Notes: generated by a model not told the origin, from the sequence alone. Positions 17,996 to 27,781 are shown, numbered from the stretch's first letter. The stretch is DNA of 64,000 nucleotides from Vibrio sp. CB1-14 (GCF_040412085.2 NZ_CP115921.1:1302001-1366000), one strand, 5' to 3'. Numbers and translations: made by a program.

Positions 17996-19279
17996 ATGAA
18001 ATTATCACAAATTTCGCTTGCTTGCCTAATGGCTGGTCTAAGTGCTGCTAGTTCAAACGTGATCGCCGCTGAAAATACACAAGGTTTCGAATTCCATGGT
18101 TATTTCCGTGCAGGTGCATTGTATAGTAAGAACGATGATTTTAAACGTTCAAAATTCCCTGCTACAAAAGAGAAGTTAGGTCGTCTCGGTATCGAATCAG
18201 ATAACCACTTTGAGCTTGCTCTACAAAAGAACTTTGATACTGCAGACGGTCAAGCTATTCGTATTAAGACTCGTGCTGGTGCAGACAACGCGCAGTCTGA
18301 GGGTAAAAACCAATTAGGTACCAACGCGGATGCAGCTAACGGTAGCATTGGTTTGGTTGAAACATTCGTTGAATTTGATGGTGTAACAGAAACGGGCACA
18401 ATGTGGGGTGGTAAGCGTTTCTATGGTAAAGATAATTACATCTTTATGACAGATTTCTTCTATACCGATATGTCTGGTACTGGTGTAGGCGTAGAAGGCA
18501 TTGAACTTGGTGGTAACAAATGGGATTTCGCTTATATCGCAAGTGACAATGCGGAAGGTGGTTATTGGGGACTCGATGATAACAACCCAATGCACTCAGC
18601 TCATGTTGGTGTTAATTTTGGTTCTTTCGAAGTTCACGCTATGGGTAAATACCTCCCGGATAACTTCGTTGATGACGTAGAATATGCTGACACAGGTATG
18701 GAAATTACCGGTATCTACCATTCTGATACTGTATTTGGTTTGTCTGAAAAGGGCTTCACTAAATATATTGCACAAGCAGGTAAAGGCTTAGGCTCTGGTC
18801 AGTTGTTGGGCGGTACAATCACAACATATAATGCATGGAAACCAGGCTACGGCGGTGCAGCTGGTCCTGCTAATATGAAGAAAATCGACTCGGGTGACGT
18901 ATCAACACGTGCGTTAATTTGGGGTGGTTACTTCTTTGAAAACGGCGTGAGTATTTTCCACTCAATTCAAGGTCAATATAACGACCTAGAGAAACGTGGT
19001 AAAGATTCTTGGGCATCGGCGATGGTACGTCCAACATTCCCAATTTCTAAGAACTGGTCAATTGCAACAGAAGCGGGCTATCAATACGGTGATTGGTCTG
19101 ACGCAAATGATGTTGGTGGCAGTGCATATGACTACAAACTGACTATCGCACCAACAGTGACAGTAGGTACAGGCTTTGGTCCTGCTCCAGAAATCCGCTT
19201 CCTAGCGACGTACCTTGATGGTTCAAGCCGCGATAAGGCAGACCTGCTAGTAGGTATCCAAGCGGATATGTGGTGGTAA
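17996..19279 (+). CDS. LamB-type sugar porin (maltoporin family)
   Basis: A 427-residue outer-membrane porin. The signal peptide is about 25 residues (ending VIAA before ENTQG), followed by a LamB/ScrY-like barrel starting with GFEFHGYFRAGALYSKND. It contains GGKRFYGKDN, which matches the conserved GGRFYQRxD region of the family, and ends in Trp-Trp as expected for BAM-recognised barrels. An in-frame upstream start at 17948 is rejected because CAGGAGC precedes ATG 17996. Given its regulon, it probably passes laminari-oligosaccharides rather than maltodextrins (inference). Confidence 0.88.
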   Translation: MKLSQISLACLMAGLSAASSNVIAAENTQGFEFHGYFRAGALYSKNDDFKRSKFPATKEKLGRLGIESDNHFELALQKNFDTADGQAIRIKTRAGADNAQSEGKNQLGTNADAANGSIGLVETFVEFDGVTETGTMWGGKRFYGKDNYIFMTDFFYTDMSGTGVGVEGIELGGNKWDFAYIASDNAEGGYWGLDDNNPMHSAHVGVNFGSFEVHAMGKYLPDNFVDDVEYADTGMEITGIYHSDTVFGLSEKGFTKYIAQAGKGLGSGQLLGGTITTYNAWKPGYGGAAGPANMKKIDSGDVSTRALIWGGYFFENGVSIFHSIQGQYNDLEKRGKDSWASAMVRPTFPISKNWSIATEAGYQYGDWSDANDVGGSAYDYKLTIAPTVTVGTGFGPAPEIRFLATYLDGSSRDKADLLVGIQADMWW

Positions 19280-19303
19280 TGTAAACCACTGTCTATAGAG
19301 GGG

Positions 19304-19345
19304 ACGGATATGTGTATCACGGGGAGAGAGCATATCCGTATTTTT
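19304..19345 (+). terminator. Terminator-like hairpin after porin
   Basis: A 9-bp stem (ACGGATATG / CATATCCGT) with an 18-base loop is followed by ATTTTT. It lies 25 bp past the porin stop. Confidence 0.65.
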
Positions 19346-19426
19346 CACAATATTCATGATTTGTATTGTGTTTATGCTAAAGATAAAGGGTTTTGGTTCT
19401 CGCTTTATCAAAGCTAGTTTTATGTT

Positions 19427-19453
19427 GCCACTCTAATTATAGAGTGGCTTTTT
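19427..19453 (+). terminator. Strong intrinsic terminator after porin
   Basis: The GCCACTCTA stem pairs with TAGAGTGGC, has a four-base loop and is followed by five T. It is the stronger of two hairpins that separate the porin from the MalM-like gene. Confidence 0.85.
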
Positions 19454-19485
19454 GTTTGAACTCTAACTTTCCGACAATATGTCGT

Positions 19486-19497
19486 GAAAGCGGTTAC
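19486..19497. promoter_or_regulatory. Degenerate LacI-type operator GAAAGCGGTTAC before MalM-like gene
   Basis: One mismatch from the regulon consensus, 69 bp before the start codon. The MalM-like gene is separated from the porin by terminators, so its own operator would make sense. The call is weaker than the others. Confidence 0.5.
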
Positions 19498-19554
19498 TTT
19501 TTGGTTAAAATAGTTCATACCATGACGTAGCCATAAGCAGTAAGGAGTGTTGCC

Positions 19555-20442
19555 ATGTTACGACAAACCATTCTCGCGATAGTACTCGCGACCACCTTTG
19601 GTTGTGCGAAACAAGATCAAATCGTACCAAGTGGTGATGATGTGCTCGGGTATGAGCAACTTGCCTCGTCTCAAGGGTGTTGCCAATCAATGGCAAGCCT
19701 CAATTATCAAAATGTCACAGAGCCTGGTTCGTTGGATGTTTTGCTTACCCCTCAGTCTGCAAAAGTAGCACTAAAGACCGGGCGCAGTTTTGCTCAAGGA
19801 ATAAAACTGCCCAACGCGCTTGGCAACATCGATCTTACCGTGTACTCAGTGATCGACAAACAAGTGTTGGTGCCCACCGTTCTCATCCTCGATAGCGACC
19901 ATCAAGTTGTTGATGTAATTGACGACAACGTCATTCAGCATCGCGAAAGTTCGCTATTGTACAAATCGGGTTTTATTGGTGAGTATTCGGTTCCAAACCG
20001 CTATCCTGATGGGAGAGCGCCAAGCTATTTGGTCGTCGTCACCACAGATAAGGCCATGGCGACGAGCTCAGAGCCAATGCCACCAAGTGAGTTTGCTCTG
20101 CAATCAGGACAAGTGTCGGCCAGTGATCCGTTTTATTCCACCAACGAGATACCTCACGCCGCCGTCGGACTTGTGACTCTCGAGCTAGATTATCAACCGA
20201 CAGGGCCACGTCTCGAAACAGAAGCTCAGCAGCAAGAGCGCCAACAAGTTGCGGAGAAGTATGTTGAGGCAGAACCAGAGGGCGTACTTACTGGGGAAAA
20301 AGAACAAGCCTTTAATGCCGCTATTGAGCGTGCCGTCGAGAAAGGACAATTTGAGAAAGCATTAAGGCTATCAAAAGAAGCAGAAGCGCTGGGTTCGCAA
20401 AGTGCGGAGAAGGCTTTTGTTGAGGCAATGAAGAAGTATTAG
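19555..20442 (+). CDS. MalM-like periplasmic protein, possible lipoprotein
   Basis: A 295-residue exported protein. A hydrophobic N-terminus ends in FGCAKQ with Cys17, a weak lipobox. The body resembles MalM, the periplasmic protein encoded next to lamB in maltose operons, with a conserved LDVLLTPQSAKVAL segment near residues 62-75 and a helical C-terminus rich in Glu, Gln and Lys. AAGGAG lies eight to ten bases before the ATG. MalM function is still poorly understood; a helper role for the adjacent porin is inferred from the lamB-malM pairing. Here the pair sits in a beta-glucan locus instead of a maltose locus. Confidence 0.75.
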   Translation: MLRQTILAIVLATTFGCAKQDQIVPSGDDVLGYEQLASSQGCCQSMASLNYQNVTEPGSLDVLLTPQSAKVALKTGRSFAQGIKLPNALGNIDLTVYSVIDKQVLVPTVLILDSDHQVVDVIDDNVIQHRESSLLYKSGFIGEYSVPNRYPDGRAPSYLVVVTTDKAMATSSEPMPPSEFALQSGQVSASDPFYSTNEIPHAAVGLVTLELDYQPTGPRLETEAQQQERQQVAEKYVEAEPEGVLTGEKEQAFNAAIERAVEKGQFEKALRLSKEAEALGSQSAEKAFVEAMKKY

Positions 20443-20449
20443 ACGTAAG

Positions 20450-20479
20450 TGACAGAGTAGTTTATTTACTACTCTGTCA
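20450..20479. terminator. Convergent hairpin, MalM-like gene / small secreted protein
   Basis: A perfect 12-bp stem (TGACAGAGTAGT and its complement) with a six-base loop lies between convergent genes. There is no long T-run, so it is either a weak terminator or an mRNA 3' end stabiliser. Confidence 0.6.
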
Positions 20480-20484
20480 TTACC

Positions 20485-20676
20485 TTACTTGCTTGTTAGG
20501 GTAGGGCAAGGCGTGTTGCTATATAGGGCATAAACAACCGTTTCAGTGCCCGCCGCTTTATAGAGGCAGACATTCGCTCCGCCTTGTCCAGTTGCCACTC
20601 CGGCAGGCTCTAATTGTGCGGCATTCGCTGAAAGGGAAAAGCCCAATGCTAGGGCTGCAATAAGTAGTGCTCTCAT
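20485..20676 (-). CDS. Small secreted protein, 63 residues, unknown
   Basis: A 63-residue protein with a clear signal peptide (MRALLIAALALGFSLSANA, cleavage before AQ). The mature part is only about 44 residues, with cysteines at mature positions about 18 and 38 that could form one disulfide. AGGATTG precedes the ATG at a good distance, so it is likely translated. I do not recognise the family. A perfect CRP-type palindrome 40 bp upstream suggests control by carbon status. Confidence 0.65.
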   Translation of the reverse strand: MRALLIAALALGFSLSANAAQLEPAGVATGQGGANVCLYKAAGTETVVYALYSNTPCPTLTSK

Positions 20677-20715
20677 AACGCAATCCTGAAGTTAAAGATT
20701 CAATGACTCAATTAA

Positions 20716-20731
20716 TGTGATTTAAATCACA
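20716..20731. promoter_or_regulatory. CRP binding site (perfect TGTGA-N6-TCACA palindrome)
   Basis: TGTGATTTAAATCACA is a perfectly symmetrical match to the CRP core. It is centred about 47 bp upstream of the small secreted gene (leftward). It could also act on the diguanylate cyclase gene 315 bp to the right, though that is distant. Confidence 0.75.
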
Positions 20732-21045
20732 ACTATCGTACTAAGACTAGCGGCTATCGGCTATTTATCAAGCCTGTGGAACAGGGCTATTTCTCTTTGT
20801 ATCTGCGGTTAATCCCCCTGTTTTCATCCCCTATAATGGTGCTTTTCCAAGTTAAGTTCTCGCTCTGTCAATCTGTTAGGGAAGTTTTTGCAGGATGACT
20901 GTGTGACCTTTGTTCAAAATGTGTTCCAGCTATCAAAATTAGGATTTGTGGCGACAAAATAGCCACCTTCTTCTGCAAACTCGGAAAGTTGGGTATAAAC
21001 TCTAAGGCTATTATATTCAACGTGGTGCACTAAAAGCGTTATTGT
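20732..21045. other. Intergenic region before diguanylate cyclase
   Basis: About 310 bp with no gene I can support. It presumably contains the cyclase promoter. No strong ribosome-binding site precedes ATG 21046. Confidence 0.4.
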
Positions 21046-21990
21046 ATGCTTGATCTGATTTTATCGACTCAACATGAATCCAGCGAAGAACTACTTGGTC
21101 TATCTGAGGTATTCGATGCAGTCGATGCCTACATCTTTATTAAAGATGTGGATGGTCATTATCAGTACGTGAATAAAAAAGTGCTCGATACCTTTGGCGT
21201 AACCCTTGAGGGTATTAAGGGCAAAACTGATTGGCATTTATTTAGTTTTCGCACCGCAAAAATGATGCGTCTCAATGATAAGCAAGTCGTCGAGAATCGT
21301 AAGCCTAGTCAGCAAAAGATTCCTTTTTCAATTGATGATAGTGAGCTTTATCACCTTACCGTGTCATCGCCTATCGTAAAGAACAATCAAGTATTAGGTG
21401 TTATCGGTTTTGCTGTTGATGTGTCAAAAGATATGGCCGAGAGACAGGTGCTGTTGGAAGAAGCAAACACTGATGGGCTAACGGGTTGTTTTAATCGCCG
21501 CTACTTGCACCTTGCATTGGAAGAAGAGAGAACTAACTACAGGGAATTGGGTGTACCGAGCTCTTTACTGATTATTGATGTCGATCGATTTAAGCCGATT
21601 AACGACAAGTATGGTCACTCTATTGGCGATCGAGTCTTGGTTGATGTGGTCGAAGTGATCGATCAGTTTACCCGTTCGGAGGATAAACTGTGCCGTTATG
21701 GTGGTGATGAGTTCGTGCTGTTGCTACCAGGCAGTCACGTGCATCAAGCGTATACACTGGCAACTCGATTGTCCCGCAAGATAGATGCGTTGGAGTTTGA
21801 AAGCAGCAGTGGAAGTCGATTTAACGTCTCGTGCTCGATCGGTGTTGCCACGCATAGCTCTGATGACAGTAACATTATCGAGCTAGCTGATAAGGCACTC
21901 TACAAATCGAAAAAAGGTAATTCAGGCCGAGTACACATGTACTGTCCAGAAACACATAAGATCCAACAAAGTAGTCAATGTGGCGATTAA
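21046..21990 (+). CDS. PAS-GGDEF diguanylate cyclase
   Basis: A 314-residue cytoplasmic signalling protein. An N-terminal PAS domain (about residues 18-135) is joined to a GGDEF domain (about 145-305). The active-site motif GGDEF is intact in CRYGGDEFVLLLPG. An inhibitory I-site, RSED, lies exactly five residues before it. It should make cyclic di-GMP from two GTP with product inhibition, in response to an unknown PAS ligand. There are no transmembrane helices. A link to the glucan locus is only positional. Confidence 0.9.
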   Translation: MLDLILSTQHESSEELLGLSEVFDAVDAYIFIKDVDGHYQYVNKKVLDTFGVTLEGIKGKTDWHLFSFRTAKMMRLNDKQVVENRKPSQQKIPFSIDDSELYHLTVSSPIVKNNQVLGVIGFAVDVSKDMAERQVLLEEANTDGLTGCFNRRYLHLALEEERTNYRELGVPSSLLIIDVDRFKPINDKYGHSIGDRVLVDVVEVIDQFTRSEDKLCRYGGDEFVLLLPGSHVHQAYTLATRLSRKIDALEFESSSGSRFNVSCSIGVATHSSDDSNIIELADKALYKSKKGNSGRVHMYCPETHKIQQSSQCGD

Positions 21991-22173
21991 TTCATCGTTT
22001 GGCCTCATCACCCTATAGGTTTAACCCAATATTGAAATAACTCCCCCCTCGAACCCTTGAAAACCCCGTCAAATACAGCTATTTATAGATATATACTTAA
22101 GAAAATAAGCAAAAAAATACGCTAGCGAAGAAAGGACGCACATTGACGCCCTTTCTTTATTTCGGGGGAAAGG

Positions 22174-23994
22174 ATGACGTTAATAAAACACGCGGTAGTT
22201 GCGATGGGAGTAGGGCTGTTTTCATCGGCGGTGATGGCAGCTAATGTGGTTGAGACCACTTCATTGACCGGATTCGGTAGCGCTAAGTATACAGAAAATT
22301 TCAAACACTTTGATTATGTTAACCCTGATGCACCAAAGTACGGCAAAGTTACGTTTGGGCAGATGGGCACTTTCGATAATTTCAACCGCTATGCATCTCG
22401 TGGTCAACCTGCCGCTGCGACTGGCGAGTTATACGATCCGTTGATGCTTCCTTCCGGGGATGAGGTCGATGCCTACTACCCACTCATCGCGGAGAAAATC
22501 CGTTACTCCGATGATTACTCCTGGCTAGAGATTGATATTAATCCTAAAGCACGTTTTAGTGATGGTGTAGCGATTACTGCCAAAGACGTAGAGTTCACTT
22601 TCAACAAATTCATGGCGGAAGGTGTGCCTCAGTACAAGGCGTACTATAAGGATGTCAAAAGCGTTAAAGCTATTGATAAGCTTACAGTAAGAATTGATAT
22701 GTCGGTTCCCAACAAAGAGAAACTGTTCGGTTTAGCGCAGGGCACCCGAGTTCTACCGGAACACTATTGGAAAGATCGAAACTTCTCCGAGCCCCTCAAT
22801 GAGCCTCCAGTAGGCAGCAGTGCTTACCAAATTGTCGATTTCAAAATGGGGCAAACCCTTACTTACCAGCTCGACGAGAATTACTGGGCGAAAGATCTCT
22901 CGGTTAATGTTGGCCGAAACAACTTTAAAACCATCCAATATGACTATTACCGTGATGACACGGTAATGTTAGAAGCATTCAAAGCGGGTGAGTTTGATTT
23001 TAGGCAAGAGTCGAGTGCTAAGTTTTGGGCTAGCTCTTACACAGGCAGTAATTTTGACCGTGGCTATATCAAGAAAGAAGAAATTGAACACCACAAGCCT
23101 ATGAGCACTCAAGGGTTTGTATTCAACACCGAGCGACCAGCATTTAGTGATTCGAAAGTCCGTGAGGCGTTGAGTTATGCCATGGACTTTGAGTGGATGA
23201 ATCGCAACATGTTCTATAACCAGTACACGCGAACACGTAGCTATTTCCAAAATACGGATTACGAGGCGAAAGGGTTACCTTCGTCGGAAGAGCTAGAAGT
23301 ACTGGATAAGTTTAAAGATAAAATTCCAGCGCGTGTATTCACTGACGAATATAATCCTCCTGTAACGGATGGTTCTGGCCGTATTCGTCCACAAATGCGC
23401 AAAGCGTTTGCCCTGCTCAAAGAAGCAGGTTGGGAGCTTAAAAATAAGGTGATGACCAATGTTGATACAGGTGAGCCACTGAGTTTTGAGCTTCTGATCT
23501 ACAACCCGACCACAGAGCGTATCGCGATACCTGTTCAAAAGAACATGCGTGCTATGGGTATCGATATGCGCATACGTACGGTTGACACCACTCAATACCT
23601 AAAACGCTGGCGTGACCGTGATTATGACATGGTTTCTTCTAGCTACTCGGCACATCGCTACCCAAGTTCAAACCTAAAAATTGTTTGGAACTCGAATTTT
23701 ATCGACTCCACCTATAACCAAGCTGGCGTTAAAGACCCAGTTATTGACGCACTCACCGATATGATTGCAGACAGCCAAGACGATCCGGAAAGATTAAAGG
23801 TTCTCGGACGGTCATTAGATCGAGTGCTGCAATGGAATTATTACATCATTCCTCAGTGGCACATCAAAAAGTACCGTGTCGCGACTTGGGATAAGTTTGA
23901 GCGTCCGGATGTTCTGCCTACTTATGATTTGGGTATAGATACTTGGTGGATTTCAGAGCAGAAGGCACAAATGCTTCCTGAAAAACGTCGATAA
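22174..23994 (+). CDS. yejA: YejA-like peptide/microcin C binding protein
   Basis: A 606-residue periplasmic family-5 binding protein with a 22-residue signal peptide ending VMA before ANVVET. Length and sequence (SLTGFGSAKYTENFKHFDYVNPDAPKYG near the N-terminus) match YejA of about 604 residues. The gene order yejA-B-E-F is that of E. coli. The Yej system imports oligopeptides and the Trojan-horse antibiotic microcin C. It lies 9 bp ahead of yejB. GGGGAAAGG precedes the ATG. Its setting inside the glucan locus leaves open a role in oligosaccharide uptake, but no LacI operator lies in front of it. Confidence 0.88.
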   Translation: MTLIKHAVVAMGVGLFSSAVMAANVVETTSLTGFGSAKYTENFKHFDYVNPDAPKYGKVTFGQMGTFDNFNRYASRGQPAAATGELYDPLMLPSGDEVDAYYPLIAEKIRYSDDYSWLEIDINPKARFSDGVAITAKDVEFTFNKFMAEGVPQYKAYYKDVKSVKAIDKLTVRIDMSVPNKEKLFGLAQGTRVLPEHYWKDRNFSEPLNEPPVGSSAYQIVDFKMGQTLTYQLDENYWAKDLSVNVGRNNFKTIQYDYYRDDTVMLEAFKAGEFDFRQESSAKFWASSYTGSNFDRGYIKKEEIEHHKPMSTQGFVFNTERPAFSDSKVREALSYAMDFEWMNRNMFYNQYTRTRSYFQNTDYEAKGLPSSEELEVLDKFKDKIPARVFTDEYNPPVTDGSGRIRPQMRKAFALLKEAGWELKNKVMTNVDTGEPLSFELLIYNPTTERIAIPVQKNMRAMGIDMRIRTVDTTQYLKRWRDRDYDMVSSSYSAHRYPSSNLKIVWNSNFIDSTYNQAGVKDPVIDALTDMIADSQDDPERLKVLGRSLDRVLQWNYYIIPQWHIKKYRVATWDKFERPDVLPTYDLGIDTWWISEQKAQMLPEKRR

Positions 23995-24003
23995 GAGGAT
24001 TGC

Positions 24004-25092
24004 ATGGCGGCCTATATTTTCCGACGCTTGTTGTTGGTGATACCAACACTGTGGGCGATCATAACCATTAATTTTTTCATCATTCAGATCGCCCCTGGCG
24101 AGCCTGTCGAACAAGCTTTAGCTCAGATGCAAGGCTTGGATTCTGGCATCATGGAACGATTTAGTGGTGGTGGTACAGAGGTAGAGCTTGATGCGGGGCA
24201 GGGTGATGTCGCCACAGGCTACAAGGGTTCACGTGGCCTTGACCCTGAAGTCGTAGAAGCGATTAAGGTTCAGTTTGGTTTCGATAAACCGCTTCACGAA
24301 CGCTACTTTGATATGCTGAAAAATTACGCCATGTTTAACTTTGGCGATAGCTTGTTCCGCGGTGGTAATGTGATTGATTTGATCAAAGAGCGGCTACCCG
24401 TCTCGATATCGCTTGGTCTGTGGAGCACGCTCATTATCTACTTGATCTCCATACCTCTTGGGATCTTGAAGGCGATTCATCATGGCTCTCGGTTTGATAT
24501 ATGGTCGAGTGCCGTGGTGATTGTCGGTTACGCCATTCCCGGCTTTTTGTTTGCCATCATTCTTATTATCTTTTTCGCTAGTGGTAACTATTTCAGTTGG
24601 TTCCCGCTGCGTGGCCTAGTATCAAGCAACTTTGACCAGTTAACCTGGTATCAGCAGATCGTCGATTACTTCTGGCATTTAACGCTACCCATCCTTGCAA
24701 TGGTGATTGGTGGTTTTGCGACGCTTAGTATGCTGACTAAGAACTCATTCCTAGATGAAATCAACAAGCAATATGTGGTGACAGCACGTGCGAAAGGTCT
24801 GGATGAAAGCAGCATCCTCTATAAGCACGTGTTCCGCAATGCCATGTTGATTATTATTGCCGGCTTCCCTGGGGCTTTTATTAGCATTTTCTTTACTGGT
24901 TCAATGCTGATTGAGGTGATGTTCTCGTTAGAGGGCATTGGTCTGCTTGGTTTTGAATCGACGATTCAGCGTGACTATCCAGTGGTGTTTAGCTCCTTGT
25001 ACATTATGACGTTATTGGGTCTGATTTTGAGCATTATTTCTGACTTAACTTATACGTGGGTCGATCCTCGTATCGATTTCGAGGCGCGATAA
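24004..25092 (+). CDS. yejB: YejB-like permease
   Basis: A 362-residue inner-membrane permease of the DppB type with the periplasmic insertion characteristic of YejB (about residues 45-85, acidic and glycine-rich). The EAA loop ([20 protein letters not shown]) lies near 262-281. It follows yejA by 9 bp, and yejE starts directly after its stop codon. It forms one half of the Yej channel. Confidence 0.9.
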   Translation: MAAYIFRRLLLVIPTLWAIITINFFIIQIAPGEPVEQALAQMQGLDSGIMERFSGGGTEVELDAGQGDVATGYKGSRGLDPEVVEAIKVQFGFDKPLHERYFDMLKNYAMFNFGDSLFRGGNVIDLIKERLPVSISLGLWSTLIIYLISIPLGILKAIHHGSRFDIWSSAVVIVGYAIPGFLFAIILIIFFASGNYFSWFPLRGLVSSNFDQLTWYQQIVDYFWHLTLPILAMVIGGFATLSMLTKNSFLDEINKQYVVTARAKGLDESSILYKHVFRNAMLIIIAGFPGAFISIFFTGSMLIEVMFSLEGIGLLGFESTIQRDYPVVFSSLYIMTLLGLILSIISDLTYTWVDPRIDFEAR

Positions 25093-26115
25093 ATGGCAAT
25101 GAATCCCCTTACAAAAGCGCGTTGGCAGCGATTTAAAGCCAATAAACGTGGTTACTGGTCTACATGGATTTTCATGTTGCTGTTTATTCTCAGTCTTTTT
25201 GCTGAGTTTATTGCCAATGATAAACCGCTATTGGTGGAGTATGACAATCAATGGTATTACCCGATATTTGAGCAATACGCCGAAACCGAGTTTGGCGGTG
25301 AATTTGAAACCGAAGCTGACTATACCGATCCGTATGTCATTGAGCTAATTGAAGAGAAAGGTTATTTGATTTGGCCATTGATCCGCTTTAGCTACGATAC
25401 CATCAACTACGACATTGTTGCCTCAGTACCATCTGCACCAGATAATGTGAACTGGTTGGGTACCGATGACAAAGGCCGTGATGTACTGGCGCGAGTGATT
25501 TACGGTTTTCGTATTTCGGTATTGTTTGGTTTTATTTTAACCATTGTTTCCAGCGTGATTGGCGCTGGCGTTGGTGCCACGCAAGGGTACTACGGTGGCT
25601 GGGTTGACCTATTTGGGCAGCGATTTATTGAAGTGTGGTCGGGTATGCCGACGCTGTTCTTGCTTATCATCTTATCCAGCTTCGTGGAGCCCAACTTTTG
25701 GTGGCTACTTGGTATTATGGTGCTCTTTAGTTGGATGAGCTTAGTCGGCGTGGTGCGTGCCGAGTTTTTACGCTGTAGAAATTTTGATTATGTGAGAGCA
25801 GCTCATGCCATGGGGGTCGACGATAAGCGCATTATGCTGCGACATATGTTACCCAATGCGATGGTGGCTTCATTAACTATGATGCCGTTCATTCTTTCTG
25901 GCTCGGTAACCACACTTACCTCGCTCGACTTTTTAGGATTTGGTTTGCCTGCGGGCTCTCCATCATTGGGTGAGCTGCTGGCGCAAGGCAAGGCTAACCT
26001 GCAGGCGCCTTGGCTTGGCTTATCCGCATTTGCTGTGTTATCTATGATGCTGACTTTACTGGTTTTTGCTGGCGAAGCGGTGCGCGATGCATTCGACCCA
26101 CATCAACAAGGCTAG
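25093..26115 (+). CDS. yejE: YejE-like permease
   Basis: A 340-residue permease of the DppC type. A large periplasmic loop after helix 1 (about residues 40-115) is rich in Glu and Tyr, as in YejE. The motif WLGTDDKGRDVLARVIYG follows, with an EAA loop at about 236-255. It starts immediately after the yejB stop, indicating coupling. It forms the second half of the channel. Confidence 0.9.
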   Translation: MAMNPLTKARWQRFKANKRGYWSTWIFMLLFILSLFAEFIANDKPLLVEYDNQWYYPIFEQYAETEFGGEFETEADYTDPYVIELIEEKGYLIWPLIRFSYDTINYDIVASVPSAPDNVNWLGTDDKGRDVLARVIYGFRISVLFGFILTIVSSVIGAGVGATQGYYGGWVDLFGQRFIEVWSGMPTLFLLIILSSFVEPNFWWLLGIMVLFSWMSLVGVVRAEFLRCRNFDYVRAAHAMGVDDKRIMLRHMLPNAMVASLTMMPFILSGSVTTLTSLDFLGFGLPAGSPSLGELLAQGKANLQAPWLGLSAFAVLSMMLTLLVFAGEAVRDAFDPHQQG

Positions 26116-26121
26116 GAGAGG

Positions 26122-27729
26122 ATGATGACTAAAGACGATCCAAAACACGTGCTCTCGATTGATAGTTTGTCGGTTGGCTTTGGCAGAGGCAAAAATGTTG
26201 AACAAGTGACCTTCGATGTCTCACTGGATATCCGAAAAGGAGAGACGCTGGCATTGGTAGGTGAAAGTGGTTCTGGTAAGTCAGTTACCGCCAATTCCAT
26301 ACTTAAACTATTGCCAAAGGGCTCCAGCCATTACTTGAACGGTCATATTAAGTTCGATGATATCGATATGTTGAACTGCTCTGAGCGACAGCTTCGTGGC
26401 ATTCGTGGTGGTCGCATTGGTATGATTTTCCAAGAGCCGATGGTGTCGCTCAATCCGCTTCACAAAGTGGGTAGGCAGTTGGTAGAAACCCTATCGATTC
26501 ACCGAGGTATGCGCACCAATAAAGCGGAACAACACGCGATTAGTTGGCTCAAGAAAGTTGGTATTCGCAACCCGGAGCAGAAGGTTACCGCTTATCCGCA
26601 TGAGCTGTCTGGTGGAGAACGTCAGCGTGTGATGATCGCTATGGCACTTATCAATGAGCCAGAGCTTCTTATCGCAGATGAACCAACCACGGCGCTTGAT
26701 GTTTCGGTTCAGGCACAAATTCTTGACTTGCTTAAAGAGCTCCAAGAAGAGATGGGCATGGCTATGCTCTTCATCACCCATGACTTGAGTATTGTAAGGC
26801 GTATTGCTGATCGCGTAGCGGTAATGCAGCAAGGTAGATTAGTAGAGGTCGGTGAGTGTCAGCAGGTGTTCAATGAGCCTTCTCACCCTTACACTCAGAA
26901 GCTTATTAATTCAGATCCACGCGGTTTACCGGTTGAAGTCAGCACTAGCGCAAAACCATTACTGTCAGTAGAAAATCTCAAGGTATGGTTCCCAATTAAG
27001 GGGGGACTGTTTAAGCGGGTTCTCGACCACGTGAAAGCTGTGACCAACATGAACTTTGAGTTACGGCAAGGGCATTCAATTGGTCTGGTAGGGGAGAGTG
27101 GCTCAGGTAAATCGACCACTGGAATGGCAATACTCAAGTTGGTTCAAAGTGAAGGGCTGATTGAGTTTGATGGGCAAGACATTCAAACTTTGGACAGAAA
27201 AGGAATGCTGCCATATCGAAGCCGAATGCAGGTGGTGTTTCAAGACCCGTTCTCTGCGCTTAACCCACGAATGTCAGTAGCACAAGTCATTGGTGAGGGG
27301 CTTCGTGTTCACTTTGAGCATGATGAGCAAACATTGGATTCTATGATTTGCGATGTGATGCGTGAAGTCGATTTAGATCCAGAAACGCGTCATCGTTATC
27401 CAAATGAGTGTTCCGGCGGTCAGCGTCAACGAATTGCAATAGCGAGGGCGTTGATCTTAAAGCCTGAGTTTATTCTGCTCGATGAACCAACCTCATCACT
27501 GGATCGCACAGTTCAGGCTCAGGTGCTGGATTTGCTTAAAGCACTTCAGGTAAAGCACGGGCTCACTTATCTATTTATTAGTCATGACTTGAATGTGGTT
27601 AAGTCGCTGTGCCATTACACCATAGTGATGAAAGACGGCCAGATTGTTGAACAAGGCAATACTCAGCAACTGTTTGCTAGGCCAGAACAAGATTACACCA
27701 AAACTCTGGTCTCGCTGTCTGCATTTTAG
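26122..27729 (+). CDS. yejF: YejF-like ATPase with two fused ATPase domains
   Basis: A 535-residue double ATPase. The first Walker A (GESGSGKSV) is near residue 47 and the second (GESGSGKST) near 326, each with its own signature ([10 protein letters not shown] and [10 protein letters not shown]) and Walker B. A single protein with both domains is typical of YejF, in contrast to the two separate ATPases of the upstream ABC operon. The stop codon lies inside the first of two overlapping hairpins. Confidence 0.92.
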   Translation: MMTKDDPKHVLSIDSLSVGFGRGKNVEQVTFDVSLDIRKGETLALVGESGSGKSVTANSILKLLPKGSSHYLNGHIKFDDIDMLNCSERQLRGIRGGRIGMIFQEPMVSLNPLHKVGRQLVETLSIHRGMRTNKAEQHAISWLKKVGIRNPEQKVTAYPHELSGGERQRVMIAMALINEPELLIADEPTTALDVSVQAQILDLLKELQEEMGMAMLFITHDLSIVRRIADRVAVMQQGRLVEVGECQQVFNEPSHPYTQKLINSDPRGLPVEVSTSAKPLLSVENLKVWFPIKGGLFKRVLDHVKAVTNMNFELRQGHSIGLVGESGSGKSTTGMAILKLVQSEGLIEFDGQDIQTLDRKGMLPYRSRMQVVFQDPFSALNPRMSVAQVIGEGLRVHFEHDEQTLDSMICDVMREVDLDPETRHRYPNECSGGQRQRIAIARALILKPEFILLDEPTSSLDRTVQAQVLDLLKALQVKHGLTYLFISHDLNVVKSLCHYTIVMKDGQIVEQGNTQQLFARPEQDYTKTLVSLSAF

Positions 27730-27777
27730 CCGCGCCAGCGCGGCTAGTTCAATAAATAGCCGCGGTTTTATATTTTT
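27727..27777 (+). terminator. yejF terminator with two mutually exclusive hairpins
   Basis: Three segments, TAGCCGCG (27727), CGCGGCTA (27739) and TAGCCGCG (27757), allow either a 1-2 or a 2-3 hairpin. Only the 2-3 hairpin is followed by the T-rich tract GTTTTATATTTTT. The first segment overlaps the yejF stop codon. Confidence 0.75.
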
Positions 27778-27781
27778 AATT

